Part shown: one piece after another, positions 26,744 through 35,913 of the stretch
How positions within the stretch are numbered: the stretch's first letter is position 1
Layout of the letters: every line of letters begins with the position of its first letter
NCBI RefSeq assembly: GCF_004348895.1
Contig: NZ_RRZK01000024.1
Location: forward strand, 1-64,000
Length of the DNA stretch: 64,000 nt
Origin: Pseudomonas vancouverensis
GTDB lineage: Bacteria; Pseudomonadota; Gammaproteobacteria; Pseudomonadales; Pseudomonadaceae
Direction: 5' to 3'
The notes under the pieces: model-generated
Database searches by the model: none
Told to the model about the DNA's origin: nothing
What the model saw: only the letters and a program-made list of their open reading frames with translations
Position numbers and translations under genes: made by a program

Positions 26744-27790
26744 TCAACGCATCAGGCTGGTCCAGAGACGGTCGGCCAGGCGGATCGCACCTTCGCCACA
26801 GGTCTTGCTGAAGACCACGTTTGTGCCTTCGGGAATGTGCAACTCCGGCGCATCCTTGAGGCTCGCGTCGAGGAAGGGTTCGACACCCTTGATCGGGCTC
26901 TGGTGCTTGAGGAAGTTCTGGGTCATCGCCGAGTTTTCAGGCTGGCTGAGGAAAGCGATGAAGGCCTTGGCGTTCGCCGGGTTCTTGCTGCCGGCCGGGA
27001 TCACCATGTTGTCCACCCACGCCATCACGCCTTCTTTCGGGTACAGGTATTTCAGGCTCGGTTTCATTTCCCGGGCGCGCATCGACGAGCCACCCCAGAA
27101 CATCGACATGTCGACTTCACCCGAAGCGAGGTTTTCGCGGATCGAACCGGCCTTGGAGCTGTAGGTTTTGACGAACGGCTTCTGCGCCTTGAGCAGGGTC
27201 AAAATCTGCTGCATCTGCTTCGGGTCTTCGCTGCACAGCGGAATGTTCAGGTACAGGCTGGCGGTGTCGATGACTTCGCTGCTCGAGTCGAACATGTTGA
27301 TTCGCCCCTGCAGCTCCGCTGGCGGCTCGTACAGCACTTTCAGGCTATCCACAGGGCCCTTGTAGCGCCCGGTGTCGAGGACCACGCTGGTGGTGCCCCA
27401 GATGAACGGCACGGAGTAGGCGCCTTCGGGGTCCCAGGTCGGTTTTTTCAGGTTGTCGACGACGCCGGCATAGTAGGGCTCGTTGACCGGATCGAAGCGC
27501 TCCAGCAGTTTTTCCTTGATCAGGATCGGCACGAACTGGTGCGAAGGGATGGCCACGTCATAACCGGCGCCGCCCTGTTTCAATTTGGCCAGCAAGGTTT
27601 CGTTGGAGTCGTAGGAGTCGACCGTCACTTCGATGCCGGTCTGTTTCTGGAACTTGGCGAGAATTTCCGGCGAAAAGTAGCCGCTCCAGCTCACCACGTT
27701 GAGTTTTTCCGCCGCTTGGGCGCTGCCGATCAGGGCCAGCGGTAAAGTCAGGAACAACGAAGTGCCGATGTTTTTAATCAACTTACTCAT
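26744..27790 (-). CDS. spermidine/putrescine-type ABC transporter substrate-binding protein
   Basis: 348 aa. Sec signal peptide of about 26 residues ending SAQA, then the PotD/PotF-type start EKLNVVSWSGYFSPEILAKFQKQTGIEVTVDSYDSNETLLAKL. Blocks VPFIWGTTSVVLDTGRY and MSMFWGGSSMRA are typical of the family. Captures a polyamine-like or amide-bearing cation in the periplasm; the specific ligand is not evident. Fourth gene of the transporter cluster. Confidence 0.9.
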   Translation of the reverse strand: MSKLIKNIGTSLFLTLPLALIGSAQAAEKLNVVSWSGYFSPEILAKFQKQTGIEVTVDSYDSNETLLAKLKQGGAGYDVAIPSHQFVPILIKEKLLERFDPVNEPYYAGVVDNLKKPTWDPEGAYSVPFIWGTTSVVLDTGRYKGPVDSLKVLYEPPAELQGRINMFDSSSEVIDTASLYLNIPLCSEDPKQMQQILTLLKAQKPFVKTYSSKAGSIRENLASGEVDMSMFWGGSSMRAREMKPSLKYLYPKEGVMAWVDNMVIPAGSKNPANAKAFIAFLSQPENSAMTQNFLKHQSPIKGVEPFLDASLKDAPELHIPEGTNVVFSKTCGEGAIRLADRLWTSLMR

Positions 27791-27817
27791 GCTATTTCCC
27801 CACAGTACGTAAAAGGA

Positions 27818-28627
27818 TCAGGCGTTCTTTTTGCCCAACAGGTAAGAGAGACTGACGAACAGCACCGAGACGCCAAGGATCAGCGTGGATACGGCGTTGA
27901 CGTCGGGTGTCACGCCCATGCGCAGCAGGCCGAAGATGAAGATCGGCAGGGTCGTGGTGCCGGCCTGGGAGACCATCATCGAGATCACGAAGTTATCCAG
28001 CGAGACGATGAACGCCAGCATCAGCCCGGAGAAAATCCCCGGCATCAGCAGCGGCAGGGTGACCTTGCGGAAGGTCCGCCAAGGGCCGGCGTACAGGTCC
28101 GCCGAGGCTTGCTCCAGCGACAGGTCCATGTCGTTGAGGCGGGCGCGGATCGGCAAGAAGGCAAAGGGAATGCAGAACACCGTGTGCGCGATGATCAGGT
28201 TGCCGTAGCCCAGAGACAGGCCGAGGGTGGAGAACAGCGCCAGGGTGGCGACACCGATCACGATCTCCGGCAACACCAGGGGCAACATGATCGCGCCCAT
28301 GGACAGTTGCAGTCCCTTGAACTTCGCACCCCGGGACGTACCCAGCGCGGCGAGGGTGGCGATGGCCGTGGCGATCATGCTGGCGCACACCGCGATCAAC
28401 AGGCTGTTGCCGGCCGCCTGACGCAGCGCCTGATTGGCGAAGGCTGCGCGGTACCAGTCGAGGCTGAAGCCGGTCCATACGGTCGCCGACTGGTTGGCGT
28501 TGAACGAGTACAGCACCAGCACCACGATGGGCGCGTAGAGGTACAGGTAGAACAGGAAACTGAAGCCGCCGAAGCCGGGGAAGTCCTGCACACCCAGGGT
28601 GTTGCGTTTGAACAGGCTGATCATCAT
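27818..28627 (-). CDS. ABC transporter permease (PotC-like)
   Basis: 269 aa, six TM segments. The cytoplasmic EAA loop is EQASADLYAGPWRTFRKVTLPLLMPGIF, which contacts the ATPase. Overlaps the preceding permease by 4 nt (ATGA), with GGGAGG just upstream; the second ATG at 28624 has the better spacing. Partner of the PotB-like permease. Confidence 0.9.
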   Translation of the reverse strand: MMISLFKRNTLGVQDFPGFGGFSFLFYLYLYAPIVVLVLYSFNANQSATVWTGFSLDWYRAAFANQALRQAAGNSLLIAVCASMIATAIATLAALGTSRGAKFKGLQLSMGAIMLPLVLPEIVIGVATLALFSTLGLSLGYGNLIIAHTVFCIPFAFLPIRARLNDMDLSLEQASADLYAGPWRTFRKVTLPLLMPGIFSGLMLAFIVSLDNFVISMMVSQAGTTTLPIFIFGLLRMGVTPDVNAVSTLILGVSVLFVSLSYLLGKKNA

Positions 28628-29544
28628 GCACCTCCCTTGGCGATGCGCTGGCGTTCGGCACGCAGGGCGTACACCGTCAGCACCAGCATCACCGCGGCCA
28701 TCAACACCAGCGACAGTGCCGCACCGAACGGCCAGTTACGGGCGTCGCTGAATTGCCGAAAGATCAGGTTGCCGAGCATCATCTTGGTCCCGCCGCCGAG
28801 CAGTTCCGGAGCAATCATCGCCCCCAGGCAAGGCACGAAGGTGAGGATGCCGCCAGCGAGAATCCCCGGTTTGGCGATCGGCAGAATCACTTTGCGCAAG
28901 GTGCGGATGCGCCCGGCGTAGAGGTCCTGCGCGGCTTCCAGAAGGCGGATGTCCATTTTTTCCAGGGTGGCGTAGATCGGCAGCACGACGAAGGGCGCGT
29001 AGGTGTAAACCAGCCCCAGCAACACTGCGCCGTCGGTGTACAGCAACGGCAGCGGCTGATGGATGACGCCCAGGCCCATCAGGCTGTTGTTGATCACCCC
29101 GGTGTTACGCAGCAGCAGGATCCAGGCGTAGGTGCGGATCAGCAGGTTGGCCCAGAACGGCACCGTGATCAGAAAGATCAGCAGGCCGCGCCGATGCGCC
29201 GGCTGCATGGCCAGCCACACCGCCACCGGGAACCCGATCAGCAGGGTGATGATCGTGGTCAGTGCGGCAATGCCGATCGAGCGCAGGGCAATGATCAGGT
29301 AGGAATCGGCGAACGCCAGGCTGTCGTCCAGTTGTCGCTCGAACAGCAACGAGGTGTAGGCGTCGGTGCTCAAGACCTTGTTCACCCCGCCGTAGGGGTT
29401 GGCCTCCATCAGCGAGTAGGCGATGACGATCAGGATCGGCACGATCAGAAACAGGCTGATGGCAATCAGCGCAGGGCTGACGCCGAGGAAACTCTGGAAG
29501 GCCCGCCGGCGTTCCAGCGTGTTGGCAATCGGTAAAGCGTGCAT
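28624..29544 (-). CDS. ABC transporter permease (PotB-like)
   Basis: 306 aa, about six TM segments and an EAA loop (EAAQDLYAGRIRTLRKVILPIAKPGILAGG). Start supported by GAGGAATTGCC. The gene follows the ATPase gene by 15 nt and overlaps the next permease by 4 nt. Confidence 0.9.
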   Translation of the reverse strand: MHALPIANTLERRRAFQSFLGVSPALIAISLFLIVPILIVIAYSLMEANPYGGVNKVLSTDAYTSLLFERQLDDSLAFADSYLIIALRSIGIAALTTIITLLIGFPVAVWLAMQPAHRRGLLIFLITVPFWANLLIRTYAWILLLRNTGVINNSLMGLGVIHQPLPLLYTDGAVLLGLVYTYAPFVVLPIYATLEKMDIRLLEAAQDLYAGRIRTLRKVILPIAKPGILAGGILTFVPCLGAMIAPELLGGGTKMMLGNLIFRQFSDARNWPFGAALSLVLMAAVMLVLTVYALRAERQRIAKGGA

Positions 29545-29559
29545 GGCAATTCCTCGTGC

Positions 29560-30678
29560 TCAATCGTGCAGGACGCTGGCGCTGCCCTGGTCGAACAACA
29601 GACCGGCCTGGCTGCCAACTGCAAAGCGTTTGCTCTGGTCGACACAGTTGGGGGTACGCACGGTGAGGCGCGAGCCGTCGCTGAGGCTGACTTGATATTG
29701 CAGGTCGGTGCCGAGGTAGATCTGCGCTTCGATGCGGCACGGCAGCGCGCTTTCGGTGGTAGCGGGCACCAGGTGCAACCGCTCCGGGCGCACGGACAGG
29801 GCGACACGGGCGCCGCTTTTCACGTCGATGCACGGCTGCGCGGGCAATGGGTGGCCAGCGGGGCCGGCGAACCAGGCCAGACCGTTTTCCACGCGGGTGA
29901 CGGTGCCTTCGATGAAGTTGGTTTCGCCGATGAAGTCGGCGACAAAACGGTTGCGCGGCCGTTCGTAGATGTCTTCCGGGCGACCGACCTGTTGCACTTC
30001 GCCTTCGGACAGCACGGCGATGCGATCGGACATGGTCAGCGCTTCTTCCTGGTCATGGGTGACGAAGATGAAGGTGATGCCGGTGCGTGCCTGGATGGTT
30101 TTCAGCTCTTCACGCATGGCCTGGCGCAGCTTGAGGTCCAGCGCCGAGAGCGGCTCGTCGAGCAGCAGCACTTTCGGATGCGGCGCCAGTGCCCGGGCCA
30201 GCGCCACACGCTGTTGCTGGCCGCCGGAGAGTTGCGCCGGCTTGCGGTTGGCAAAGCGTTCCATCTGCACCAGGGCGAGCATCTCGCGCACCCGCTCGGC
30301 CATTTGCGGCTTGCCGAGGACCTTGCCCATCGGGTGGGACTCAAGCCCGAAGGCGAGGTTCTCGGCGATGGTCATGTGCGGGAACAGCGCGTAATGCTGG
30401 AACACCGTGTTGACCGGGCGCTCGAACGGCGGGCGGTCAGCGATGTTTTCGCCGTAGAGCAGAATCTCGCCTTCGGTGGGAAATTCGAACCCGGCGATCA
30501 TGCGCAGGAGGGTGGTTTTGCCGCAGCCCGAAGGGCCGAGGAGGGTGAAGAACTCGTTGTCGCGAATGTCCAGGTCGATGCTTTTCAGCGCCACCGGACC
30601 GGTGTGTGGATCACCGTAGACTTTGCGCACTGAGCGGATGGACACCGCCAGCGTTTGCAGCGAATGCAGGGCATTCAT
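29560..30678 (-). CDS. polyamine-type ABC transporter ATPase (PotA-like)
   Basis: 372 aa. Walker A GPSGCGKTT at residues 48-56, ABC signature LSGGQQQRVALARAL, Walker B VLLLDEPLSALD and the switch His in THDQEEAL, followed by a TOBE-type C-terminal domain (VALSVRPERLHLVPA). First gene of the cluster, with GGAGG 6 nt before the ATG. It energises import. The promoter should lie in the 228-bp gap shared with the divergent LysR gene. Confidence 0.93.
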   Translation of the reverse strand: MNALHSLQTLAVSIRSVRKVYGDPHTGPVALKSIDLDIRDNEFFTLLGPSGCGKTTLLRMIAGFEFPTEGEILLYGENIADRPPFERPVNTVFQHYALFPHMTIAENLAFGLESHPMGKVLGKPQMAERVREMLALVQMERFANRKPAQLSGGQQQRVALARALAPHPKVLLLDEPLSALDLKLRQAMREELKTIQARTGITFIFVTHDQEEALTMSDRIAVLSEGEVQQVGRPEDIYERPRNRFVADFIGETNFIEGTVTRVENGLAWFAGPAGHPLPAQPCIDVKSGARVALSVRPERLHLVPATTESALPCRIEAQIYLGTDLQYQVSLSDGSRLTVRTPNCVDQSKRFAVGSQAGLLFDQGSASVLHD

Positions 30679-30855
30679 GCGTTACCTCCGATTCCCCCAT
30701 CGCCTGCAAAACGTGCTGAAAACAGCCGTGATGGTCAGACCATGGATATTATTTTTTTGGGCAGGATCGAGATGCGTTCGGGTGTTGTAACCAGCTGTTT
30801 TGTTGTTCTGCTGTGGTTTGATTATCAGTGAGGGGTTGCGAGGGCGAAACTTCAA

Positions 30856-30878
30856 TTTTAACATAGAGGATGTTAAAA
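30856..30878. promoter_or_regulatory. perfect palindrome between the ABC operon and lysR, candidate LysR operator
   Basis: TTTTAACAT-AGAGG-ATGTTAAAA: 9-bp perfect inverted arms with a 5-bp centre, AT-rich in a GC-rich genome. It lies 29 bp upstream of the LysR start codon in the divergent gap. LysR-type regulators bind imperfect T-N11-A dyads near their own promoters, and this dyad contains one. A third TTTAACA follows at 30880-30886. Confidence 0.6.
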
Positions 30879-30906
30879 AATTTAACAGCAGAAGGCGTCC
30901 ACCCCC

Positions 30907-31812
30907 ATGCCTGACCACCGTTTGCCGCCGCTCAATGCAGTACGTGCCTTTGATGCCGCCGCCCGGTTGGGCAGCTATGTCGAAGCTTCCAAGGCCCTGC
31001 ACGTGACCCAGCCTGCCATTGGCCGGCACGTGAAGTTGCTGGAGGATTGGCTGGGCATCCAGCTGTTCGAGCGCACTTCGCGCGGGGTCAATCTCACGGT
31101 GGCCGGGGAGAAGTACCATCGCAAGATTGCCGCCGCCTTGCAGTTGATCATCGAGGCCGGCAAGGAAGCGCAGCCAAGACATGCCGAGCGCTGGCTGCGC
31201 ATCATGGTCGTACCAGGTTTCGCCAAACGCTGGCTGATGCCGCGTATCGAAGACATGCGCCACCTGCGCCCGGGACTGAAGTTCGCCATCGAACCCAATT
31301 CAACTTTCGAAGAGGTGGATGGCAAAAGCGCGGACCTGGGCATCGTCTACGGGCTGGACGGACAGTACGCTCACTCCCGCGAGGCGTTGATTCGCCCACG
31401 GGTGTTCCCGATCTGTACCCCGGAGTATCTGGCCAGTATCGACCCGATCCACAGCCCTGCGGATCTGGTGAAGCACAAGCTGATTCATGTCGATGACGGC
31501 GAGTGGTGGAACCTGTGGTTCGCCGCCCACGACCTCGACACGCACCTCAATTCCGACATGCTCTACGTCAACAACGATCACGCCTTGTCAGTGGCCGAAA
31601 GCGGGCAGGGCATCGCCCTGGCCAATGAGGTGCTGGTGCGCAAGGAGCTTGATTCGGGCAAGTTGGTAAGGGTGGTGGAGGCCCAGGTGAAGCTGGAAAG
31701 TTATCGGGTGCTGACGCCGTCCGCCGAGCTGTCGGCGGATGTGCTGTGGTTCATCGACTGGCTCAAGAGCGAGCTGGAACGGGATTTTCCGGAAGCGGTT
31801 ATCCCTCTTTGA
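30907..31812 (+). CDS. LysR-family regulator (GcvA-like)
   Basis: 301 aa. N-terminal winged HTH, LPPLNAVRAFDAAARLGSYVEASKALHVTQPAIGRHVKLLEDWLGIQLFERTSRGVNLT, of the GcvA subgroup, then a periplasmic-binding-protein-like effector domain. Divergent from the polyamine-type ABC operon, so it is the likely regulator of that operon and perhaps of the amidase. The effector is not evident. Confidence 0.9.
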   Translation: MPDHRLPPLNAVRAFDAAARLGSYVEASKALHVTQPAIGRHVKLLEDWLGIQLFERTSRGVNLTVAGEKYHRKIAAALQLIIEAGKEAQPRHAERWLRIMVVPGFAKRWLMPRIEDMRHLRPGLKFAIEPNSTFEEVDGKSADLGIVYGLDGQYAHSREALIRPRVFPICTPEYLASIDPIHSPADLVKHKLIHVDDGEWWNLWFAAHDLDTHLNSDMLYVNNDHALSVAESGQGIALANEVLVRKELDSGKLVRVVEAQVKLESYRVLTPSAELSADVLWFIDWLKSELERDFPEAVIPL

Positions 31813-31907
31813 GGTCGTTAGCTGGCTAAGGGGATGGCGCTGGCGCACTGAAAAATGGCACATTGGCGCCCCTGCACCTTTGCACCCCATGCTGTCTGGA
31901 AACGCCC

Positions 31908-33125
31908 ATGGCTATCAGCAACGCTCAGTCCGGCCCTGCGTCGGCGCCCGCTACTCCTCAAAGCAGTCCATTGGTCATGCGCATCATCGGCGCGGTGGCG
32001 CTGGCGCACCTGATCAACGACCTGATCCAGTCGGTACTGCCGTCGATCTATCCGATGCTCAAGGCCAACTATGGCCTGACATTCACTCAGGTCGGCCTGA
32101 TCACCTTGACCTTCCAGCTGACCGCTTCGCTGTTGCAGCCATGGGTCGGTTATCACACCGACCGCCATCCGAAACCGTGGCTGTTGCCGGCAGGCTCCAT
32201 TTGCACGCTGATTGGCATCGTGATGATGTCGATGGTCGGCAGCTTTCCGTTGATTCTGCTGGCAGCGGCGCTGATTGGTATCGGTTCCTCGACCTTCCAC
32301 CCCGAAGCATCGCGGATCGCGCGGCTCGCCTCTGGCGGGCGCTTTGGTCTGGCGCAATCGACCTTCCAGGTCGGCGGTAACGCCGGTTCCGCGTTCGGTC
32401 CGTTGCTGGCGGCGGCGATCATCATTCCGTTCGGCCAGGGCAACGTGGCCTGGTTCGGTTTATTCGCGGTGTTTGCGCTGTTCGTGCTGTACCGCATCAG
32501 CCGCTGGTACGCCCATCACCTCAACCTGTTCAAGCTCAAGGCCGGTCAGGCGGCGACTCACGGTCTGTCGAAGGGCAGGGTGATCAGTGCCTTGGTGGTG
32601 CTGGGGCTGTTGGTGTTCTCCAAGTATTTCTACATGGCCAGCCTCACCAGTTACTTCACCTTCTACCTGATCGAGAAGTTCGACCTGTCGGTGGCCAGTT
32701 CGCAGCTGCACCTGTTCCTGTTTCTCGGGGCGGTAGCGGCGGGGACATTCTTTGGTGGGCCGATTGGCGACAAGATCGGGCGCAAGGCGGTGATCTGGTT
32801 CTCGATCCTCGGAGTGGCGCCGTTCACCTTGCTGCTGCCGCATGTGGACCTGTTCTGGACCAGCGTCCTGAGCGTGGTGATCGGCTTCATTCTGGCGTCG
32901 GCTTTCTCGGCGATCGTGGTATACGCCCAGGAGCTGGTGCCAGGCAATGTCGGGATGATTGCCGGGGTGTTCTTCGGCCTGATGTTCGGTTTCGGCGGGA
33001 TTGGTGCGGCGCTGCTCGGGCATTTGGCGGACATTCACGGGATTGAGTATGTGTATTTCCTCTGCTCGTTTTTGCCGTTGTTCGGCGTGTTGGCGATCTT
33101 TCTGCCGCGCACCAAAAAAGCTTGA
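31908..33125 (+). CDS. MFS exporter, fosmidomycin-resistance (Fsr) type
   Basis: 405 aa from the ATG at 31908 (MAISNAQSGPASAP); the longer reading from 31863 lacks support. Twelve TM segments. LIQSVLPSIYPMLKANYGLTFTQVGLITLTFQLTASLLQPWVGYHTDRHPKPWLLP and IGIGSSTFHPEASRIARLASGGRFGLAQSTFQVGGNAG are characteristic of Fsr-type drug/metabolite efflux proteins. Homology suggests proton-driven efflux; substrate not determined. Confidence 0.85.
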   Translation: MAISNAQSGPASAPATPQSSPLVMRIIGAVALAHLINDLIQSVLPSIYPMLKANYGLTFTQVGLITLTFQLTASLLQPWVGYHTDRHPKPWLLPAGSICTLIGIVMMSMVGSFPLILLAAALIGIGSSTFHPEASRIARLASGGRFGLAQSTFQVGGNAGSAFGPLLAAAIIIPFGQGNVAWFGLFAVFALFVLYRISRWYAHHLNLFKLKAGQAATHGLSKGRVISALVVLGLLVFSKYFYMASLTSYFTFYLIEKFDLSVASSQLHLFLFLGAVAAGTFFGGPIGDKIGRKAVIWFSILGVAPFTLLLPHVDLFWTSVLSVVIGFILASAFSAIVVYAQELVPGNVGMIAGVFFGLMFGFGGIGAALLGHLADIHGIEYVYFLCSFLPLFGVLAIFLPRTKKA

Positions 33126-33141
33126 GTCAGCCCTTATTCCC

Positions 33142-33232
33142 TGTGGGAGCGAGCTTGCTCGCGATGGCGGTGTATCAGCTTGCAGTTCAGTTGGCTGTCA
33201 GTCCGCAATCGCGAGCAAGCTCGCTCCCACGG
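33142..33232. repeat. REP doublet (REPIN-like)
   Basis: TGTGGGAGCGAGCTTGCTCGCGATGGCG (33142-33169) and an inverted copy ATCGCGAGCAAGCTCGCTCCCAC (33208-33230) flank about 38 bp. The most intact doublet of this family in the window, between two genes' 3' ends. Confidence 0.9.
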
Positions 33233-33250
33233 GGGCAAAACAACAGGCAC

Positions 33251-33282
33251 AAAAAAGCCGCGTATCAAACGCGGCTTTTTCT
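33251..33282. terminator. bidirectional terminator, MFS gene and ychF
   Basis: AAAAAAGCCGCG and CGCGGCTTTTT form the stem around a TATCAAA loop, with A and T tracts on both flanks. Ends the plus-strand MFS gene and the minus-strand ychF-pth transcript. Confidence 0.92.
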
Positions 33283-33294
33283 TGGGCGTACGGC

Positions 33295-34395
33295 TTACAC
33301 GTTGAAGCGGAAGTGCATCACGTCGCCGTCCTTGACGATGTAGTCCTTGCCTTCCAGACGCCATTTACCGGCTTCCTTGGTACCGGCTTCGCCCTTGTAC
33401 TGGATGAAGTCGTTGTAGGCGATCACTTCGGCGCGGATGAAGCCTTTTTCGAAGTCGGTGTGGATCACGCCAGCGGCTTGTGGTGCGGTAGCACCGACGC
33501 GAACGGTCCAGGCGCGGACTTCTTCGACACCGGCGGTGAAGTAGGTCTGCAGGTGCAGCATTTCGTAGCCGGCGCGAATCACGCGGTTCAGGCCAGGCTC
33601 TTCGAGGCCCAGGGCTTCGAGGAACATGTCTTTCTCTTCGCCGTCATCGAGCTCGGCGATTTCCGCTTCGATCTTGTTGCAGACCGGCACAACCACTGCG
33701 CCTTCTTCTTCGGCGATGGCCTTGACCACGTCCAGGTGCGGGTTGTTTTCGAAACCGTCTTCAGCGACGTTGGCGATGTACATGACCGGCTTGGTGGTCA
33801 GCAGGTGGAAGCCCTTGATCACCGCCTTTTCGTCGGTGCTCATGTTCTTCATCAGGCTGCGCGCAGGCTTGCCTTCGGTGAAGTGAGCGATCAGTTGCTC
33901 CAGCAGGCCTTTCTGGACCACGGCGTCCTTGTCACCACCCTTGGCGTTGCGCGCGACCTTCTGCAGTTGCTTCTCGCAGCTGTCGAGGTCGGCGAAGATC
34001 AGTTCCAGGTCGATGATTTCGATGTCGCGTTTCGGGTCGACGCTGTTGGAGACGTGAATCACGTTCTCGTCTTCGAAGCAGCGGACCACGTGGGCGATGG
34101 CATCGGTTTCACGGATGTTGGCCAGGAACTTGTTGCCCAGGCCTTCACCTTTCGACGCGCCGGCCACCAGGCCCGCGATGTCGACGAATTCCATGGTGGT
34201 CGGCAGGATGCGCTTCGGATTGACGATTTCCGCCAGGGCCTGCAGGCGTGGATCCGGCATCGGCACGATACCGCTGTTCGGTTCGATGGTGCAGAAGGGG
34301 AAGTTCTCGGCCGCGATCCCGGATTTGGTCAGGGCGTTGAACAGGGTGGACTTGCCGACGTTAGGCAGGCCGACGATGCCGCAATTGAATCCCAT
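33295..34395 (-). CDS. ychF: redox-regulated ATPase YchF (Obg family)
   Basis: 366 aa. G1 GLPNVGKSTLFNALT, G3 DIAGLVAGASKGEGLGN, the G4-like NVAE in place of the GTPase NKxD (which is why the family prefers ATP), and a C-terminal TGS domain (TVRVGATAPQAAGVIHTDFEKGFIRAEVI). Binds ribosomes and modulates translation and oxidative stress responses in E. coli. Directly follows pth with a 22-nt gap, an order conserved in gamma-proteobacteria. Confidence 0.96.
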   Translation of the reverse strand: MGFNCGIVGLPNVGKSTLFNALTKSGIAAENFPFCTIEPNSGIVPMPDPRLQALAEIVNPKRILPTTMEFVDIAGLVAGASKGEGLGNKFLANIRETDAIAHVVRCFEDENVIHVSNSVDPKRDIEIIDLELIFADLDSCEKQLQKVARNAKGGDKDAVVQKGLLEQLIAHFTEGKPARSLMKNMSTDEKAVIKGFHLLTTKPVMYIANVAEDGFENNPHLDVVKAIAEEEGAVVVPVCNKIEAEIAELDDGEEKDMFLEALGLEEPGLNRVIRAGYEMLHLQTYFTAGVEEVRAWTVRVGATAPQAAGVIHTDFEKGFIRAEVIAYNDFIQYKGEAGTKEAGKWRLEGKDYIVKDGDVMHFRFNV

Positions 34396-34417
34396 GGTGT
34401 TTCCCCTCGGAGTAGAG

Positions 34418-35002
34418 TCAGGCCTTCTGGCTGTGCAGGTTTTTCATCGCGCGGTTCCATTCACCGGCGAGGATATCCGGCAGCACGCCGAGGGCAAAGT
34501 CGATGCTGGCATCGAGTTTTTCCTGTTCGGCGCGTGGCGCACGACCCAGGACGAAATTTGAAACCATACTGGCGACGCCCGGGTGGCCGATGCCAAGCCG
34601 CAGGCGGTAGAACGTATTCTGATTGCCCAGTTGCGCAATGATGTCGCGCAACCCGTTGTGACCGCCATGGCCGCCGCCCTGCTTGAGCTTGGCAACACCC
34701 GGTGGCAAGTCGAGTTCGTCGTGCGCCACGAGAATTTCTTCAGGCTTGATGCGGAAGAACCCGGCGAGGGCCGCGACGGCCTGGCCGCTGCGGTTCATGT
34801 ACGTGGTGGGAATCAGCAGACGAACATCCTGACCCTGATGCGAGTAACGCCCGGTCAGGCCGAAATATTTGCGGTCCGCCACAAGGTTGACCCCTTGTGC
34901 GTTCGCGATGCGCTCAACAAAAAGGGCCCCTGCGTTGTGCCGGGTCTGTTCGTATTCAGCGCCTGGATTTCCCAGGCCAACGATCAGTTTGATGGCAGTC
35001 AC
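34418..35002 (-). CDS. pth: peptidyl-tRNA hydrolase
   Basis: 194 aa from a GTG start at 35002 (TAIKLIVGLGNPG), chosen because the family N-terminus begins there. Catalytic His in TRHNAG, Asp in HDELDLPPG and the GGGHGGHNGLRD block are intact. Recycles tRNA from peptidyl-tRNA dropped by the ribosome. Lies between rplY and ychF. Confidence 0.96.
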   Translation of the reverse strand: MTAIKLIVGLGNPGAEYEQTRHNAGALFVERIANAQGVNLVADRKYFGLTGRYSHQGQDVRLLIPTTYMNRSGQAVAALAGFFRIKPEEILVAHDELDLPPGVAKLKQGGGHGGHNGLRDIIAQLGNQNTFYRLRLGIGHPGVASMVSNFVLGRAPRAEQEKLDASIDFALGVLPDILAGEWNRAMKNLHSQKA

Positions 35003-35171
35003 GATAGGGGCCCTTCCTTGGAGTGGTGGATAACATCGCCGCAATCCGGGAGAGCGGCGAAAGTGGACGAAAATTGCTCATTTACCATGATGTAAACTCC
35101 GCGTTCTCGCCCGCTATCTCGCTACGTTCCAGTCCGCGATGTTTCCGGTCACTCCGGCAGCGCAGAGTAAA

Positions 35172-35771
35172 TTACTCTGCAGCGCCTTCTGCAGCTTCTG
35201 GAGCAACACGTGGAGCGTGAACGTTGGCAACAGCCAGGTCGTTACCGTGAGCCAGAGCAACAAATTCAACGCCTTTAGGGGCGGTGATGTCGGACAGGTG
35301 AATGATCGAACCGACTTCGGCGTTGCCCAGGTCAACTTCGATGAATTCAGGCAGGTCTTTTGGCAGGCAGGACACTTCGATTTCAGCAACAACGTGCGAA
35401 ATCTCGCCGCCTTTCTTCACTGGAGCAGCTTCGTTGATGAAGTGCACAGGAACGATAGCGGTCAGCTTCTGGCCGGCAACTACGCGTACGAAGTCAGCGT
35501 GCAGAACGTGACCCTTGGACGGGTGACGCTGCAGAGCCTTGATGATGACGTTTTGCTTGGTGCCAGCAACGTTCAGCTCGATGATGTGGCTGTAAGCCGC
35601 TTCGTTTTCGAGCAGTTTGGCAACTTCTTTGGCCAGCATGCTGATGGATTCAGGGGCTTTGTCGCCACCGTAAACTACAGCTGGAACCAGGCTTGCGAGA
35701 CGACGCAGGCGGCGGCTCGCACCTTTCCCCAGGTCGGAACGCACTTCAGCATTCAGAGTAAAATCGTTCAT
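35172..35771 (-). CDS. rplY: ribosomal protein bL25, CTC form
   Basis: 199 aa from the ATG at 35771 (MNDFTLNAEVRSDLGKGASRRLRRL). Two-domain general stress (Ctc) form of L25, with the N-terminal 5S-RNA-binding domain and a C-terminal beta domain (CLPKDLPEFIEVDLGNAEVGSIIHLSDI). Sits between prs and pth; a strong terminator separates it from prs, so it has its own promoter. Confidence 0.95.
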   Translation of the reverse strand: MNDFTLNAEVRSDLGKGASRRLRRLASLVPAVVYGGDKAPESISMLAKEVAKLLENEAAYSHIIELNVAGTKQNVIIKALQRHPSKGHVLHADFVRVVAGQKLTAIVPVHFINEAAPVKKGGEISHVVAEIEVSCLPKDLPEFIEVDLGNAEVGSIIHLSDITAPKGVEFVALAHGNDLAVANVHAPRVAPEAAEGAAE

Positions 35772-35836
35772 TTTGTATCTCCAAAATAACCACATTCGCC
35801 CCAGCGTTTGCGACCAGCGCTAAAGGCGATATGGGC

Positions 35837-35880
35837 AAAAAAGCCCCGCCCCGACAGGAATGCCGGGGCGGGGCGCTTTT
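35837..35880 (-). terminator. prs terminator
   Basis: On the minus strand GCCCCGCCCCG pairs with CGGGGCGGGGC around a GCATTCCTGT-type loop and is followed by TTTTTTG. It lies 34 nt past the prs stop codon. Confidence 0.9.
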
Positions 35881-35913
35881 CGTCAACGAGACATTTCGAG
35901 AAGGGCAGGGCCC

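Noticed and set aside
33001..34641. 546-codon plus-strand frame over ychF
   Set aside because: It joins the end of the MFS gene region, a REP doublet and a terminator, then runs antisense to ychF; not a plausible gene.
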